Shown piece after piece: positions 1-9,389 of a stretch of 64,000 bases of DNA. The DNA comes from Firmicutes bacterium UBA5227 (GTDB taxonomy: Bacteria; Bacillota; Clostridia; Tissierellales; Sedimentibacteraceae). The stretch's first letter is position 1; each line of letters starts with the position of its first letter. The notes below the pieces were generated by a model. The model was not told where the DNA came from. It saw nothing but the letters and a program-made list of their open reading frames with translations, and did not search any database. The stretch is from positions 13,275 through 77,274 of the forward strand of contig DHUT01000088.1 in assembly GCA_002409285.1 (NCBI GenBank), written 5' to 3'. A program made the position numbers and the translations under genes.

Positions 1-987
1 TGCCACAATAAGCAGAATTATAATCCCCTGGGTTACCGTAACTATTTCCATTGGGACATTTGAAACAATCGACATTTTTGAAGCTCCTGTCCTGATATAT
101 GCAAGGAAAAATGCCGCAACAGGAACATATAGGGGGTTATTTTTAGCCAGTGTTGTAATTATGATTGCATCCCAGCCATAGCCCAGGGAATTAGTCCATG
201 AAAATCGTTCATACATCCCAAGCATTTCAACTCCTCCGCCAATGCCGAATATTAATCCTCCTATGAGCTGGGATATTAAGGTCACCTTCAAAACATTAAT
301 GCCTGAGTACTTGGCATAATCTGCATTTTCACCGGTAACCCGGATTTCGTAGCCTATCTTTGTCTTGTGCAGAAACACATAGCCAAAACCAGCAGCCGCT
401 AATGCAATAAATAAACCAATATGTATTCTCGTGCCGGGTATAATTGAATTAAGCTGGGTAACATCAGGAATAGCATATGAAACGACTGCTCCCACCTTGG
501 GATCTCTAAGATAATAGTTTAAAACATAATTAGCAAAGAATGTAACCAGGTAGTTCATCATCAGTGATGAAACAAGTACATCAGAATCAGTTTTTATCTT
601 CATTACAGCAGGAATAGCAGTAATAAAAGAACCAAACAGACCTGCAATCAAAATACATATCAGGGGACTGATGCCTGCAGGCATTGCTGTATTCACGGCA
701 ATAAAGGTTGCCACAAGTCCTCCTATGTGGAACGAACCTTCACCGGCAAGATTTATTTGGTTTGCCGAAAACATAATGCTTACACCGACTCCGGCAAATA
801 TTAGCGGAATCGCAGCCTCAATTACGTTGCCGATTCGCCTTGTACTTTTTAACGGCCCTATAAGAAGTTCAAGAATTGCTTTCACAGGTTCATCACTTGT
901 AAGAAAAATTATAATAAATGAAATTAGCAATGCAATACCAATGGATAGTACGGTACGCAAAATATCATATTTTTTATTACTGTTCAT
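1..987 (-). CDS. ABC transporter permease, nucleoside/BMP type (3' end outside window)
   Basis: Integral membrane permease of the BPD_transp_2 (YufP/RbsC-like) family, the channel subunit of an importer for nucleosides or similar ligands. I translated it from ATG at 987. It starts MNSNKKYDILRTVLSIGIAL and then shows many hydrophobic helices, including the family-typical stretch around FSANQINLAGEGSFHIGG. The reading frame is open to base 1, so the C-terminus and any second permease lie outside. Its start overlaps the 3' end of the ATPase gene by 11 bp, so the two are translationally coupled. Substrate is inferred only from the operon (BMP protein, DeoD). Confidence 0.88.
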   Translation of the reverse strand, partial: MNSNKKYDILRTVLSIGIALLISFIIIFLTSDEPVKAILELLIGPLKSTRRIGNVIEAAIPLIFAGVGVSIMFSANQINLAGEGSFHIGGLVATFIAVNTAMPAGISPLICILIAGLFGSFITAIPAVMKIKTDSDVLVSSLMMNYLVTFFANYVLNYYLRDPKVGAVVSYAIPDVTQLNSIIPGTRIHIGLFIALAAAGFGYVFLHKTKIGYEIRVTGENADYAKYSGINVLKVTLISQLIGGLIFGIGGGVEMLGMYERFSWTNSLGYGWDAIIITTLAKNNPLYVPVAAFFLAYIRTGASKMSIVSNVPMEIVTVTQGIIILLIVA

Positions 988-2527
988 ATATTATTCCCTC
1001 CAGTTTTTCATCCCTTTTAATACCCAGCATGTATTCACCTAATTCTTCTTCCGTAAGGTTTTTAACATCGTTAAACACTCCGGAAAAACTCCCCTTATAC
1101 ATTACTGCCAGCCTGTCACTCAGCTCCAGCACCTCATTTAAATCTGCCGATATTAGAATTATTGCACACCCTGCATCCCTGAATTCGATAATTCTTTGTC
1201 TTATAAATGAAGATGCTCCTACGTCAATACCACGTGTGGGCTGGTTGGCGATAATTATTTCAGGATTGGTTGAAAATTCCCTTGCCACTACTACCTTCTG
1301 GATATTACCGCCTGAAAGCATACCTACATTTTGTTTATAAGACTCACACTTAATCAAATATTCCTTTATAAGCTTATTTACTCTTGATTCAATTTTTTTA
1401 GTTTTAAGCATAAGTCTTCCGGAATATTCAGGATTGTCATATTGATTAGAAAGGATATTATCCATTATGTTCATATTTGCCGCACATCCTAATGTCATTC
1501 TGTCTTCAGGTATATGCGCAACTCCTGATTTTCTTATACTGTATATGCTGCTGTTTTTAATATCCTTGTCAAATATTTTAATACTGCCTGAATATTTTTT
1601 TGTAAGTCCTGTTATGGCATCCACAAGATGACCTTGGCCATTACCTTCAACTCCTGCAATACCAAAAATTTCACCTGCCTTTAAATCAAATGAAAGGTCG
1701 TTCACTCTTACAACTCCTGTAGTTCCCACTACCTGTAAATCTCTAACTTTCATAACCGTTTCCCTGAGAACAGGTGGCTTTTTATCAAAGGACGTAACGA
1801 CATCTCTGCCAACCATCAGCCTGGACATTTCCACCGTGGAAATATCACTAACATTATAAGTTCCTTTACTTCTGCCGTTGCGCATTATTGTTGCCCTGTT
1901 GCAAATTGATTTAATTTCATCCAGTTTGTGAGAAATGAAAATAATCGTGTGACCCATATCCTTTAAATTCTTTAATTGTATGAACAGTTCATCTGTTTCC
2001 TGTGGAGTAAGGACTGCGGTAGGTTCATCCAGTATCAGAATATCAGCTCCTCTGTACAAAGCCTTTAGTATTTCTACTTTTTGCTTAATTCCTACTGGAA
2101 GCTCCTCAACTTTCATTGTAACATCAACATCGAAGTTGTACTTTTTTGCTATATCAGCGGATAAATTGACAGCCTTATCCATATCTGTAAATATACCGCT
2201 TTTAGGCTCTACTCCAAGTACAATGTTTTCTGCAACTGTAAGAGATGGAACAAGCATAAAGTGCTGATGAACCATTCCTATACCTTTTTTTATTGCATCT
2301 TGGGGGGAATTTAACTTAATTTCTTCGCCATGTAATATAATATTCCCCTGTTCTGGAGTTTCAAGCCCAAATAAAACTTTCATAAGAGTACTTTTGCCTG
2401 CACCATTTTCACCTAATAATGCGTGTATTTCGCCTCTTTCAAGCTCCAATGTGACATCCTTCACAGCCACAACCCCATTCGGATAAATTTTCATTATATT
2501 TTTCATTTCAAGCACTTTATCGCTCAC
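977..2527 (-). CDS. ABC transporter ATP-binding protein, duplicated ATPase (YufO-like)
   Basis: Energises the BMP-dependent importer at the inner face of the membrane. The 516 residues contain two ABC domains. The first has Walker A GENGAGKST (about residues 39-47), a degenerate signature (PVGIKQK) and Walker B ILILDEP. The second has a degenerate P-loop (GVEGNGQG), a good LSGGN signature and a switch region ANQPTRGIDVG. This asymmetry is normal for sugar/nucleoside importers of this class. The start is GTG at 2527, with GGAGGT eight bases upstream and no better ATG nearby. It sits between the BMP lipoprotein and the permease; a hairpin separates it from the lipoprotein gene. Confidence 0.93.
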   Translation of the reverse strand: MSDKVLEMKNIMKIYPNGVVAVKDVTLELERGEIHALLGENGAGKSTLMKVLFGLETPEQGNIILHGEEIKLNSPQDAIKKGIGMVHQHFMLVPSLTVAENIVLGVEPKSGIFTDMDKAVNLSADIAKKYNFDVDVTMKVEELPVGIKQKVEILKALYRGADILILDEPTAVLTPQETDELFIQLKNLKDMGHTIIFISHKLDEIKSICNRATIMRNGRSKGTYNVSDISTVEMSRLMVGRDVVTSFDKKPPVLRETVMKVRDLQVVGTTGVVRVNDLSFDLKAGEIFGIAGVEGNGQGHLVDAITGLTKKYSGSIKIFDKDIKNSSIYSIRKSGVAHIPEDRMTLGCAANMNIMDNILSNQYDNPEYSGRLMLKTKKIESRVNKLIKEYLIKCESYKQNVGMLSGGNIQKVVVAREFSTNPEIIIANQPTRGIDVGASSFIRQRIIEFRDAGCAIILISADLNEVLELSDRLAVMYKGSFSGVFNDVKNLTEEELGEYMLGIKRDEKLEGIIYEQ

Positions 2528-2546
2528 CGAAATACCTCCAACTATT

Positions 2547-2576
2547 AAACAGTCAGGGACCTCCCCCTGACTGTTT
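2547..2576 (-). terminator. Hairpin between BMP lipoprotein and ATPase genes
   Basis: A 12-bp perfect stem (AAACAGTCAGGG paired with CCCTGACTGTTT, six-base loop) lies between the lipoprotein stop and the ATPase start. On the minus strand it is followed only by GTTTAATAG, so it is at most a leaky terminator. It more likely stabilises the upstream message so the binding protein is made in excess over the membrane parts. Confidence 0.6.
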
Positions 2577-2632
2577 ATATGTGATTTTTATTACTGATAA
2601 TAAGTAAGCAGCACCATGTACAGATTAGCGCC

Positions 2633-3772
2633 TTACTTAACGGAATCTTTTACTGCCTGAACTTCTTCTGTTGATTTACCTAAAGCAGAATCAACAACTA
2701 TTTCCCCATCAATAATTTTTTGTTCCAATTCATCCAATTTTGCTCTGATTCCTTCAGGAAGCATTTCTTCATAATGAGCATCTTTCACTATTTCAACTCC
2801 GCCTTCAGCAAATCCCAATGATTCAACTCTTCCGTATTCAAACTTACCGTCCATATCAGCTTTAATTGCTCTATACAGAGAATTTCCCACATTTTTAAGG
2901 GCTGATGTAGGAATTACATGTGCCTTGTCCGGAAGTAATGCAGCCTGATCTGAGTCAACACCAAATGCATATTTATCTGTATCAACAGCCGCTTCAATCT
3001 GACCCAATCCTGCTAATCCGGCTACATTATATCCCACATCAACTCCTCCGCTTTGATACTGAGATAAAGCAAGATCCTTTCCTCTGGCTGAGTCAAGAAA
3101 ATCTCCTACATATGCTATAGAAACCTTTATGTCAGGCTCCACGTACTTAGCTCCCTGAATATATCCAAATAAGAAATCATTTATTACAGGGTTTTCCATT
3201 CCGCCTAAAAAACCTATGTTCTTAGTTGCCGGATCAATGTTTGGCAGGCTTGCGTCTGTTGTCATCATTGCTGCGGCAGCTCCGATTAAGAATGATACTT
3301 CATTCTGTTTGTACAGCACATTATAAATATTTTTGAAATTTCCTGTTTCTAAATCAGGGAAAGTTTCATCAAAGAAAATAAATTTCTGGTCAGGGAATTC
3401 TGTTGCTGCGTCCTTAAGTGCATCATACATCTGATATGTACCAACTATTATAACGTCATATTCTCCCGTTTCGCAGTATTCCAAAACAGCAGGACCCCAC
3501 TTTGGTTCATCTGATGGCGCTCCGCCCATTTCATAAGTCTTAAAATCAAATTTGTCAGCACCAAGTTCATCCTTCAATCTTTCAAGTCCTGAGTTTGCAG
3601 AATCAAAAAATGATTTATCTCCTAATGTTCCGTTAATTAACAATGCAGCCTTGTACGGCTTTCCACTTTCAGATGTTCCTCCGCCATTTGGTGTTCCGGA
3701 AGGCTCCTTTGCACATGCGGTAACTGAAAAAATCATCATAACCGCAAGCAGTAAAGCTGTTACCTTTTTCAT
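2633..3772 (-). CDS. BMP-family basic membrane lipoprotein (nucleoside-binding)
   Basis: Extracellular ligand-binding lipoprotein of the BmpA/TmpC/PnrA family, which captures nucleosides for the adjacent ABC importer. Length is 379 residues. The N-terminus is a lipoprotein signal (MKKVTALLLAVMMIFSVTAC) with lipobox VTAC and Cys20 as the lipidation site, followed by a Gly/Ser-rich linker. Family-like blocks are visible: ALLINGTLGDKSFFDSA near the start and IGFLGGMENPVINDF in the middle. It lies 15 bp downstream of the ADP-ribosylglycohydrolase gene and is the first transport gene of the operon. The exact ligand is not shown by the sequence. Confidence 0.9.
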   Translation of the reverse strand: MKKVTALLLAVMMIFSVTACAKEPSGTPNGGGTSESGKPYKAALLINGTLGDKSFFDSANSGLERLKDELGADKFDFKTYEMGGAPSDEPKWGPAVLEYCETGEYDVIIVGTYQMYDALKDAATEFPDQKFIFFDETFPDLETGNFKNIYNVLYKQNEVSFLIGAAAAMMTTDASLPNIDPATKNIGFLGGMENPVINDFLFGYIQGAKYVEPDIKVSIAYVGDFLDSARGKDLALSQYQSGGVDVGYNVAGLAGLGQIEAAVDTDKYAFGVDSDQAALLPDKAHVIPTSALKNVGNSLYRAIKADMDGKFEYGRVESLGFAEGGVEIVKDAHYEEMLPEGIRAKLDELEQKIIDGEIVVDSALGKSTEEVQAVKDSVK

Positions 3773-3787
3773 TTGATATCCTCCTAA

Positions 3788-5179
3788 TTAAGCCTGAGCT
3801 TTTTTTATGTATTTTAATGTATCATCGACCAAATCATCCAGCATAATTTCCTCATAATGCCTCATATAGGTTACAAGCTTGTCAAATGCAGGTGAAATAA
3901 GTCTTTTTGGAATGATACCCATTCCCTTTTGAATTCCTAAAACAGGCATACTCATGCCTGCGTTACAGTCAGCATCAATACCGCACATTGTAATTATGTT
4001 CAGTGTTTTTTCAAAATCACCTTCACCATACATAAGGGCGATAATTTCGCAGCATGCGTTTGGATACGCATGAATCCAGTTGTATTTCTTATATTTTTCT
4101 TCGCATTCAGCTAATGCATCGTGCCAGTCTCCATATTTTAAACAACGGTTATATGCAAAACTTATAACGGAATAATATTCACTGTCGTTTGGAATCATTG
4201 AAATAGCAGTTTTAACTACGTCCCTTACATCATCATTTACAAACGCCATAGATATCATTACAGAATTGAACACTTCTCCAAGAATTCCGTTGTTTATGTG
4301 TGACACCTCTCCGTCTTTCCACGCAAGCTCTGCAGCCAGCCTTGGATTCCCCGGAGCGACCATACCGCATACTGCACCTCTCATCTGTGCACCAATCCAT
4401 TCATTAAAGGGATTGTTCCATTTAGCGCTCTCCGGAGGCATCATACCTGAACGGATATTCCTTAAAGCAAGCTCTTCCGCAGACCATCCCACAGGTATCA
4501 AACCAATCCATGACAATGCAATGTCCTTGCTTGTAACAGCATATCCCTTATCTTTAAATGCATCAAGGAATGCTATTTCAAAGGTTATATCATCGTTGTA
4601 TGTATTTGGTTCCCTGATATAGGATTTAACGTCTCCAAAGGCTTCGTACAAATTTTTTGATGTATAGCCTTCGACCATGGTACCCATAGCCGCACCTATA
4701 AGTTGAGACATCCATCCTGCTTTAATCTGTTCTTTAAACTTATCCGAATCAATATCTAACTTTACAGGTTCTGGAAATTGAACACTTAACTCATATTGTT
4801 TGAAATTATCATAGTATCTATACTTCCAATAATCTGAGCTTTCATTTTTTTTGGCATTTAAAAATTCATTCCTCAGCTCAGCCGAAACCTTCTGAAGCTC
4901 TACACTGTTTTCTTCCTTATGAGCCTTAAGGCCCCTCTCCAGGAGTTCATAAGCGTTGTTAACTGTATATCCTCTGTTTTCCAAAGCCTGAACCGCCGAA
5001 ACCATAGCAATTTCAGGTGCACCGGAGCCCGGTACATTGCTTCCCCAGTCATTGCTTAGTGTTCCGTCATAAAAATCCGCAACAGCCTTTAAAGCGCTCC
5101 ATCCCTGCTCTCCTTCATCTAATACGGTCGGTTTCGCATTTGAAAATAAATCATATGCCATTTCCCATGCTTTTTTCAT
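3788..5179 (-). CDS. ADP-ribosylglycohydrolase (DraG/ARH) family protein
   Basis: A 463-residue member of the family that cleaves N- or O-glycosidic bonds of ADP-ribosyl compounds using two Mg ions. The glycine-rich block GAAMGTMVEG (about 162-171), the acidic pair in YNDDITFE (D196, D197) and the C-terminal metal motif GIDADCNAG (D402, D404) are all present, so the active site looks intact. Family proteins are often near 300 residues; here about 140 N-terminal residues come before the first motif and I do not recognise them. No signal peptide is visible, so it is cytoplasmic. Sitting between deoD and a BMP importer, it may hydrolyse an imported ribosyl compound rather than reverse protein ADP-ribosylation; that is inference. 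Confidence 0.85.
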   Translation of the reverse strand: MKKAWEMAYDLFSNAKPTVLDEGEQGWSALKAVADFYDGTLSNDWGSNVPGSGAPEIAMVSAVQALENRGYTVNNAYELLERGLKAHKEENSVELQKVSAELRNEFLNAKKNESSDYWKYRYYDNFKQYELSVQFPEPVKLDIDSDKFKEQIKAGWMSQLIGAAMGTMVEGYTSKNLYEAFGDVKSYIREPNTYNDDITFEIAFLDAFKDKGYAVTSKDIALSWIGLIPVGWSAEELALRNIRSGMMPPESAKWNNPFNEWIGAQMRGAVCGMVAPGNPRLAAELAWKDGEVSHINNGILGEVFNSVMISMAFVNDDVRDVVKTAISMIPNDSEYYSVISFAYNRCLKYGDWHDALAECEEKYKKYNWIHAYPNACCEIIALMYGEGDFEKTLNIITMCGIDADCNAGMSMPVLGIQKGMGIIPKRLISPAFDKLVTYMRHYEEIMLDDLVDDTLKYIKKAQA

Positions 5180-5209
5180 TAAATCCTCCTAAGGCTTATT
5201 ACAAGCACA

Positions 5210-5911
5210 TTACGCAAGCTCAAGAGCAATTTTCATCATATCTTTAAATCCTTTTTCTCTTTGCTCCGGAGTCGTTTCTGTTTGATTTGCTATTGAATCT
5301 GATACCGTAAGTATAGTCAGCGCATTTACACCTGCTCTGTTTGCGTTGCAGTATAAAGCGTATGATTCCATTTCTGCTGCCAGGCATCCCATCTTAGCCC
5401 AGCTCCTCCAGCTCTCAGGGTTGTCGTGATAGAAAACATCTGACGTTACTATGTTACCCACAGTTGTGCTGATATTATTTTCATCAGCTATTTTTTTTGC
5501 CCTGGACAAAAGCTCCCAGGAAGCCGTGGCTGAATAAATACCGGGAAGGTTATATTGAGCAGCGTAATTTGAATCTGTACTTGCACCCATTACCAATATA
5601 ATATCATATAAATTTAATCGCGGGTCATATGCTCCGCAGGAACCTATTCTGATTAAATTTTTAACTCCATAAATATGTATCAATTCATATGAATAAATTC
5701 CAATTGAAGGGCATCCCATTCCGGTACCCATAACTGACACCTTTCTTTCGTTATATGTTCCTGTATATCCGAACATATTTCTTACAGCATTAAACTGCTC
5801 AACATTATTTAAAAAATTTTCAGCAATAAATTTAGCCCTCAAGGGGTCACCCGGCAGCAATACAGTTTCTGCAATTTGTCCCTTACTTGCACTGTTATGT
5901 GGTGTAGACAT
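5210..5911 (-). CDS. deoD: Purine-nucleoside phosphorylase, DeoD type
   Basis: Phosphorolysis of purine (deoxy)nucleosides to free base and (deoxy)ribose-1-phosphate in the cytoplasm. Length of 233 residues is normal for the hexameric DeoD class. The N-terminus (MSTPHNSASKGQIAETVLLP) carries the phosphate-binding GDPLRA block. GSCGAYD, the ribose-binding AAEMESYAL and the catalytic Asp in TVSDSI are all visible. It is the first gene of the operon that continues with the ADP-ribosylglycohydrolase and the BMP importer, and has its own promoter and an AGGAGG site upstream of ATG. Together they make a nucleoside capture and salvage unit. Confidence 0.95.
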   Translation of the reverse strand: MSTPHNSASKGQIAETVLLPGDPLRAKFIAENFLNNVEQFNAVRNMFGYTGTYNERKVSVMGTGMGCPSIGIYSYELIHIYGVKNLIRIGSCGAYDPRLNLYDIILVMGASTDSNYAAQYNLPGIYSATASWELLSRAKKIADENNISTTVGNIVTSDVFYHDNPESWRSWAKMGCLAAEMESYALYCNANRAGVNALTILTVSDSIANQTETTPEQREKGFKDMMKIALELA

Positions 5912-5985
5912 ATAATTTTCCTCCTCTACATTGATAATGTTGATATTTGATATTTTATATTTAAAATAATATAAAAAGCTATAGT

Positions 5986-6014
5986 ATATTACTACTTTTT
6001 TATATTATAGTCAA
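5986..6014 (-). promoter_or_regulatory. Sigma-A promoter of the deoD operon
   Basis: Minus-strand TTGACT (6009-6014) and TAATAT (5986-5991) with a 17-bp spacer, about 75 bp before the deoD start. No purine-riboswitch-like fold was recognised in the leader. Confidence 0.6.
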
Positions 6015-6083
6015 TATTGGTTTTCTTGGTTTTCTTGGTTTTCTTCCTTTCTCTCTTAAGCTCCAACAATATAGTCATCCAAA

Positions 6084-6965
6084 TCAACGCCTGGTTTTTC
6101 TTCCTGAGGCTGTAGAAGTTTTACTGTCCAAAAGACGTATTCCACTTCTTGTCATTTCGATTACATTTCTTTTCATAAGTCTTCCTGCTGCTTTTTTAAA
6201 TGAACTTTTGCTGAGTCCGAGAGTTTTGTTTATTTCTTCCGGACTGCTGTCATCATTCAGCGGAAGGAACCCCTTATTTTTTGCAATAGCATTTAATATT
6301 TTCTCTCCATCCTTGTCAATTTGAAGTCTTGGTGCATCCTTCAGGCTTAAATCCAGCTTGCCGTCTTCTTTAATGTGACTTATTCTGACCTCGACAATTT
6401 CTCCGGAATGCAGGGGTTTTAATAATTCTCCTTCATGAATAAGCCCCAGGTACTTTCCTTCAACAGCAACCATTGCTCCCAGACCCCTTTTCAGGCTGAA
6501 AACTGTTCCCTTCACCATGTCGTTAACCTTGTATGGCGAATCCGTTCTGAGAACCTTGAAAAGATTCATAGTTGCACACAGGCGGTCGGATTTATCGATA
6601 TATAACCCTACCAGATATTCTCCGTTAAGCTTAATTTCTCCTACCTGCTCTTTAAACGGAAGGAATAAATCCTTTTCTAATCCCCAGCTTAAAAAAGCTC
6701 CTATTCCGGTCATCTGCACAACCTTTAAATATGCAATTTCACCTATAACGATTTTAGGTCTTTTTACTGTGGCAATTACCCTGTCATCAGAGTCCCTGTA
6801 AACAAAAACCTTAATTTTATCACCTATCCCGGTATTTTCCGGCACCTGTTTTAAGGGCAACAGAATTTTTTCATCGGCTTTTTCACCGCCTGGCTCTTTA
6901 AGGTATACTCCAAAATCCACTTTTTTTATTACTTCAAGCTCCTGCATTTCTCCTAATTTTATCAT
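6084..6965 (-). CDS. cvfB: S1-domain RNA-binding protein, CvfB/YitL family
   Basis: A 293-residue CvfB-type protein: tandem S1-like OB folds (residues about 1-215, for example GKYLGLIHEGELL in the last S1) and a C-terminal winged helix with NKTLGLSKSSFKKAAGRLMK. In Gram-positive relatives the family binds RNA and affects expression of virulence and metabolic genes; a precise reaction is not known. It lies 38 bp downstream of pgi as the probable last gene of the murB-pgi run, with AGGAG ahead of ATG. Cytoplasmic; no membrane segments. Confidence 0.88.
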   Translation of the reverse strand: MIKLGEMQELEVIKKVDFGVYLKEPGGEKADEKILLPLKQVPENTGIGDKIKVFVYRDSDDRVIATVKRPKIVIGEIAYLKVVQMTGIGAFLSWGLEKDLFLPFKEQVGEIKLNGEYLVGLYIDKSDRLCATMNLFKVLRTDSPYKVNDMVKGTVFSLKRGLGAMVAVEGKYLGLIHEGELLKPLHSGEIVEVRISHIKEDGKLDLSLKDAPRLQIDKDGEKILNAIAKNKGFLPLNDDSSPEEINKTLGLSKSSFKKAAGRLMKRNVIEMTRSGIRLLDSKTSTASGRKTRR

Positions 6966-7003
6966 ACTTTCTCCTATGGAACAGGAAATGTTCCTTACTG
7001 ATT

Positions 7004-8287
7004 TTATCTTCTTCCTAACAATTTAAACATATTTTTTTTATAATTTTCAACCCCGGGCTGAGTAAATGGATCTATAGCATTAGTATACCCACTTATTCCG
7101 CATGTCATCATAAAAAGGTAAAAAAGCTTACCTAAATAAAATTCATTCATTTCAGGAATCCTGATGACTATGCCCGGCACCTGCCCCTCGTTATGAGCCA
7201 TAAAGGTTCCTTCAAAAGCACTTCTGTTTATATAGCTTAAGTCCCTGCACGCAATATAGTTTAATCCGTCAAAATCATCATCTGCCAGCGGAACAGAAAT
7301 ATCACCTCTGCTGCTTTCTGTTAATACTGTTGTTTCAAAAAGTATCTTCCTCCCTTCCTGAACATACTGCCCCATTGAGTGAAGATCCGTAGTAAAGTTT
7401 AAAGAAGCTGGGAATATTCCTTTACCCTCCTTGCCCTCGCTTTCGCCGAAAAGTTGTTTCCACCATTCGCCAATGGATACATACGAAGGCTCATAATTAA
7501 CAAGAACTTCCACTTCCTTGCCACGCCTGTTCAAAATATTCCTGGCAGCAGCATATTGACAGCATATATTTTCATTGAAATTTCTTTTTTGATAATCCTC
7601 CCCACCAGATTTCAGACCACTGATAAATTCATCCGTATTCAGATTAGCAGCGGCCATTGGCAATAAACCAACCGGTGTAATAACAGAATACCTTCCCCCT
7701 ATATCATCAGGAATTACAAAAGTTTTGTAGCCATTTATGTCAGAAATATTCTTTAGAACTCCTCTTTCTTTATCTGTTACAACAAAAATTCTGTTCCTGG
7801 TATCTCCTCCGTATTTTTCCTCCATCAGATTTCTTACTATCCTGAAAGCAACTGCCGTCTCCAGCGTTGTCCCTGATTTCGAAACAACAATTACACAAAT
7901 TTCCTTATTTTTAACAACCTCTGTAAGTTTTTTCAAATATGCTCCGCTTAAATTCTGTCCGGCATAGTAAACTTGCGGACTTAACAATTCATTATGGAAG
8001 TCCCCTCTGATTGCTTCTACCGCAGCTCTTGTTCCCAGGTAAGAACCGCCTATTCCCAACACTATAAAAGCCTCGCAATTACTTCTTATATAGTTTGCGG
8101 ATTTTTTAATTTCTTCATATTCCTCTCCATCCATGGACACGGCATAATCAACCCACCCTGTCATGTTGCTGCTGACTCCTTTTTTATCAAGCAGAATTTC
8201 CTGGGCATGCATGATTTCCGGCTCTATATCTCTCATCTCATTTTCACTTATAAAGCTTCCTTTTAGATCCAAAATAATTTCCTTCAT
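7004..8287 (-). CDS. pgi: Glucose-6-phosphate isomerase
   Basis: Interconverts glucose-6-phosphate and fructose-6-phosphate in glycolysis and gluconeogenesis. The 427 residues match the short Gram-positive/Thermotoga-type enzymes. Visible motifs: phosphate-binding GGSYLGTRAA, VVSKSGTTLET, the GGRYS loop and the signature-like block ending in MGQYVQEG. The stop is followed after 38 bp by cvfB, and the start lies 18 bp after the phosphatase gene, so it is inside a long operon that also encodes YvcK, a factor needed for growth on gluconeogenic substrates in Bacillus. Confidence 0.95.
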   Translation of the reverse strand: MKEIILDLKGSFISENEMRDIEPEIMHAQEILLDKKGVSSNMTGWVDYAVSMDGEEYEEIKKSANYIRSNCEAFIVLGIGGSYLGTRAAVEAIRGDFHNELLSPQVYYAGQNLSGAYLKKLTEVVKNKEICVIVVSKSGTTLETAVAFRIVRNLMEEKYGGDTRNRIFVVTDKERGVLKNISDINGYKTFVIPDDIGGRYSVITPVGLLPMAAANLNTDEFISGLKSGGEDYQKRNFNENICCQYAAARNILNRRGKEVEVLVNYEPSYVSIGEWWKQLFGESEGKEGKGIFPASLNFTTDLHSMGQYVQEGRKILFETTVLTESSRGDISVPLADDDFDGLNYIACRDLSYINRSAFEGTFMAHNEGQVPGIVIRIPEMNEFYLGKLFYLFMMTCGISGYTNAIDPFTQPGVENYKKNMFKLLGRR

Positions 8288-8305
8288 ATTGCCCCTCTTT
8301 CATAA

Positions 8306-9385
8306 TTATATTATTTCCGCCATCAACATGGCATAATCATCCTTATGCATTTTACAAAAATCATTCAGATAATGACTTAGGTTGCCAAGTATATCCCCGT
8401 CCTTTTTTATTATATATAACAGGTTTTCAATACCAAATTGCTCATTATTCCGATTCCTTGCTTCCGTAATACCGTCGGTATACAAAAACAGTTTATCTCC
8501 GATATTAAGATTTAATTTATTTTCATCGTAATTGACATCGTCAAATATATTAGCAATCGGATAGCCCTTGGAATTTAACAAGGCAATATCTTTATTTTTT
8601 TTCAGTAATACAGGCTCTGAATTGTGCCCTGCATTAATATATTCAAATTCATGAGTATCTTTATTATAAATTCCCATGAATACAGAAAAATACTTATCAT
8701 AATCCAAATTTAAAGAAAGAAATGTTTTATGAAGTTCCTTCATTATTTTATTCAGTCCCAGACCACCCTTGGCAATAGTTCTCAGGGATTGTCTTACAAA
8801 GACAGTCAACAGTGAAGCGCTGACACCATGTCCCACCACATCACAAATATAAACTCCTGTATTTTTTTCATCTATTTTAAAAACATCAAAAAAATCTCCG
8901 CTCAGAGACTCCGATGATTCGTACAGGTAATCAATGCTTAAACCGTTGTACATTCCCCTGGGCGGAAGCATTCTAATCTGCATATTCCTTGCAAATTTAA
9001 TGTCATTGCTCATTTTTTTGTTTTGTTCATTAATATTTTTTGCTAATTTTTTCTCATTTGTTATATCTCTGAATACTTCCACAGCACAGGCAGTCTTGCC
9101 ATCACCAGCCTGTACAGGTGAAGATACAACCATATATGTTCTGCCACATATGGATTCTTCCTTTTTTTCTATCGTTCCTTTTCTAATTGTTTCACCTGAT
9201 ATACAGTAATCACAGTTTTTTCCCGAACCAAAAATTTCATAACACTTGCTTCCGGTAATATCCCCCAAATCTTCCTTCATTTTTTTGTTTGCATAAAGCA
9301 CTACATTGTTTTTATCAACAACTCTGACCCAGTCTATCATTCCGTCAACTATTCCAAGCTGGGATTCATTTAATTCAAATTTCAT
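8306..9385 (-). CDS. PAS-domain PP2C/SpoIIE-type serine phosphatase
   Basis: A 359-residue signalling phosphatase. An N-terminal PAS domain (about 10-110) is followed by a short coiled linker and an RsbU/SpoIIE-type PP2C domain (about 140-358). Metal-binding motifs are present: SGDFFDVF, ICDVVGHGVSAS and the C-terminal LYTDGITEARN. Such enzymes dephosphorylate anti-anti-sigma-factor-like partners in stress or developmental switches. The PAS core carries a cysteine pair (KNCDYC) plus another Cys just before it, which could hold a redox or metal signal. It starts four bases after the yvcK stop, in the position where whiA is commonly found. No cognate STAS protein is in the window. Confidence 0.85.
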   Translation of the reverse strand: MKFELNESQLGIVDGMIDWVRVVDKNNVVLYANKKMKEDLGDITGSKCYEIFGSGKNCDYCISGETIRKGTIEKKEESICGRTYMVVSSPVQAGDGKTACAVEVFRDITNEKKLAKNINEQNKKMSNDIKFARNMQIRMLPPRGMYNGLSIDYLYESSESLSGDFFDVFKIDEKNTGVYICDVVGHGVSASLLTVFVRQSLRTIAKGGLGLNKIMKELHKTFLSLNLDYDKYFSVFMGIYNKDTHEFEYINAGHNSEPVLLKKNKDIALLNSKGYPIANIFDDVNYDENKLNLNIGDKLFLYTDGITEARNRNNEQFGIENLLYIIKKDGDILGNLSHYLNDFCKMHKDDYAMLMAEII

Positions 9386-9389
9386 GGGA

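Noticed and set aside
6019..6045. Three tandem copies of GGTTTTCTT between cvfB and deoD
   Set aside because: Short low-complexity pyrimidine repeat upstream of the deoD promoter; no sign of coding phase variation.
5912..6083. Possible purine riboswitch ahead of deoD
   Set aside because: The leader is almost pure A/T and lacks the conserved purine-aptamer loop segments.
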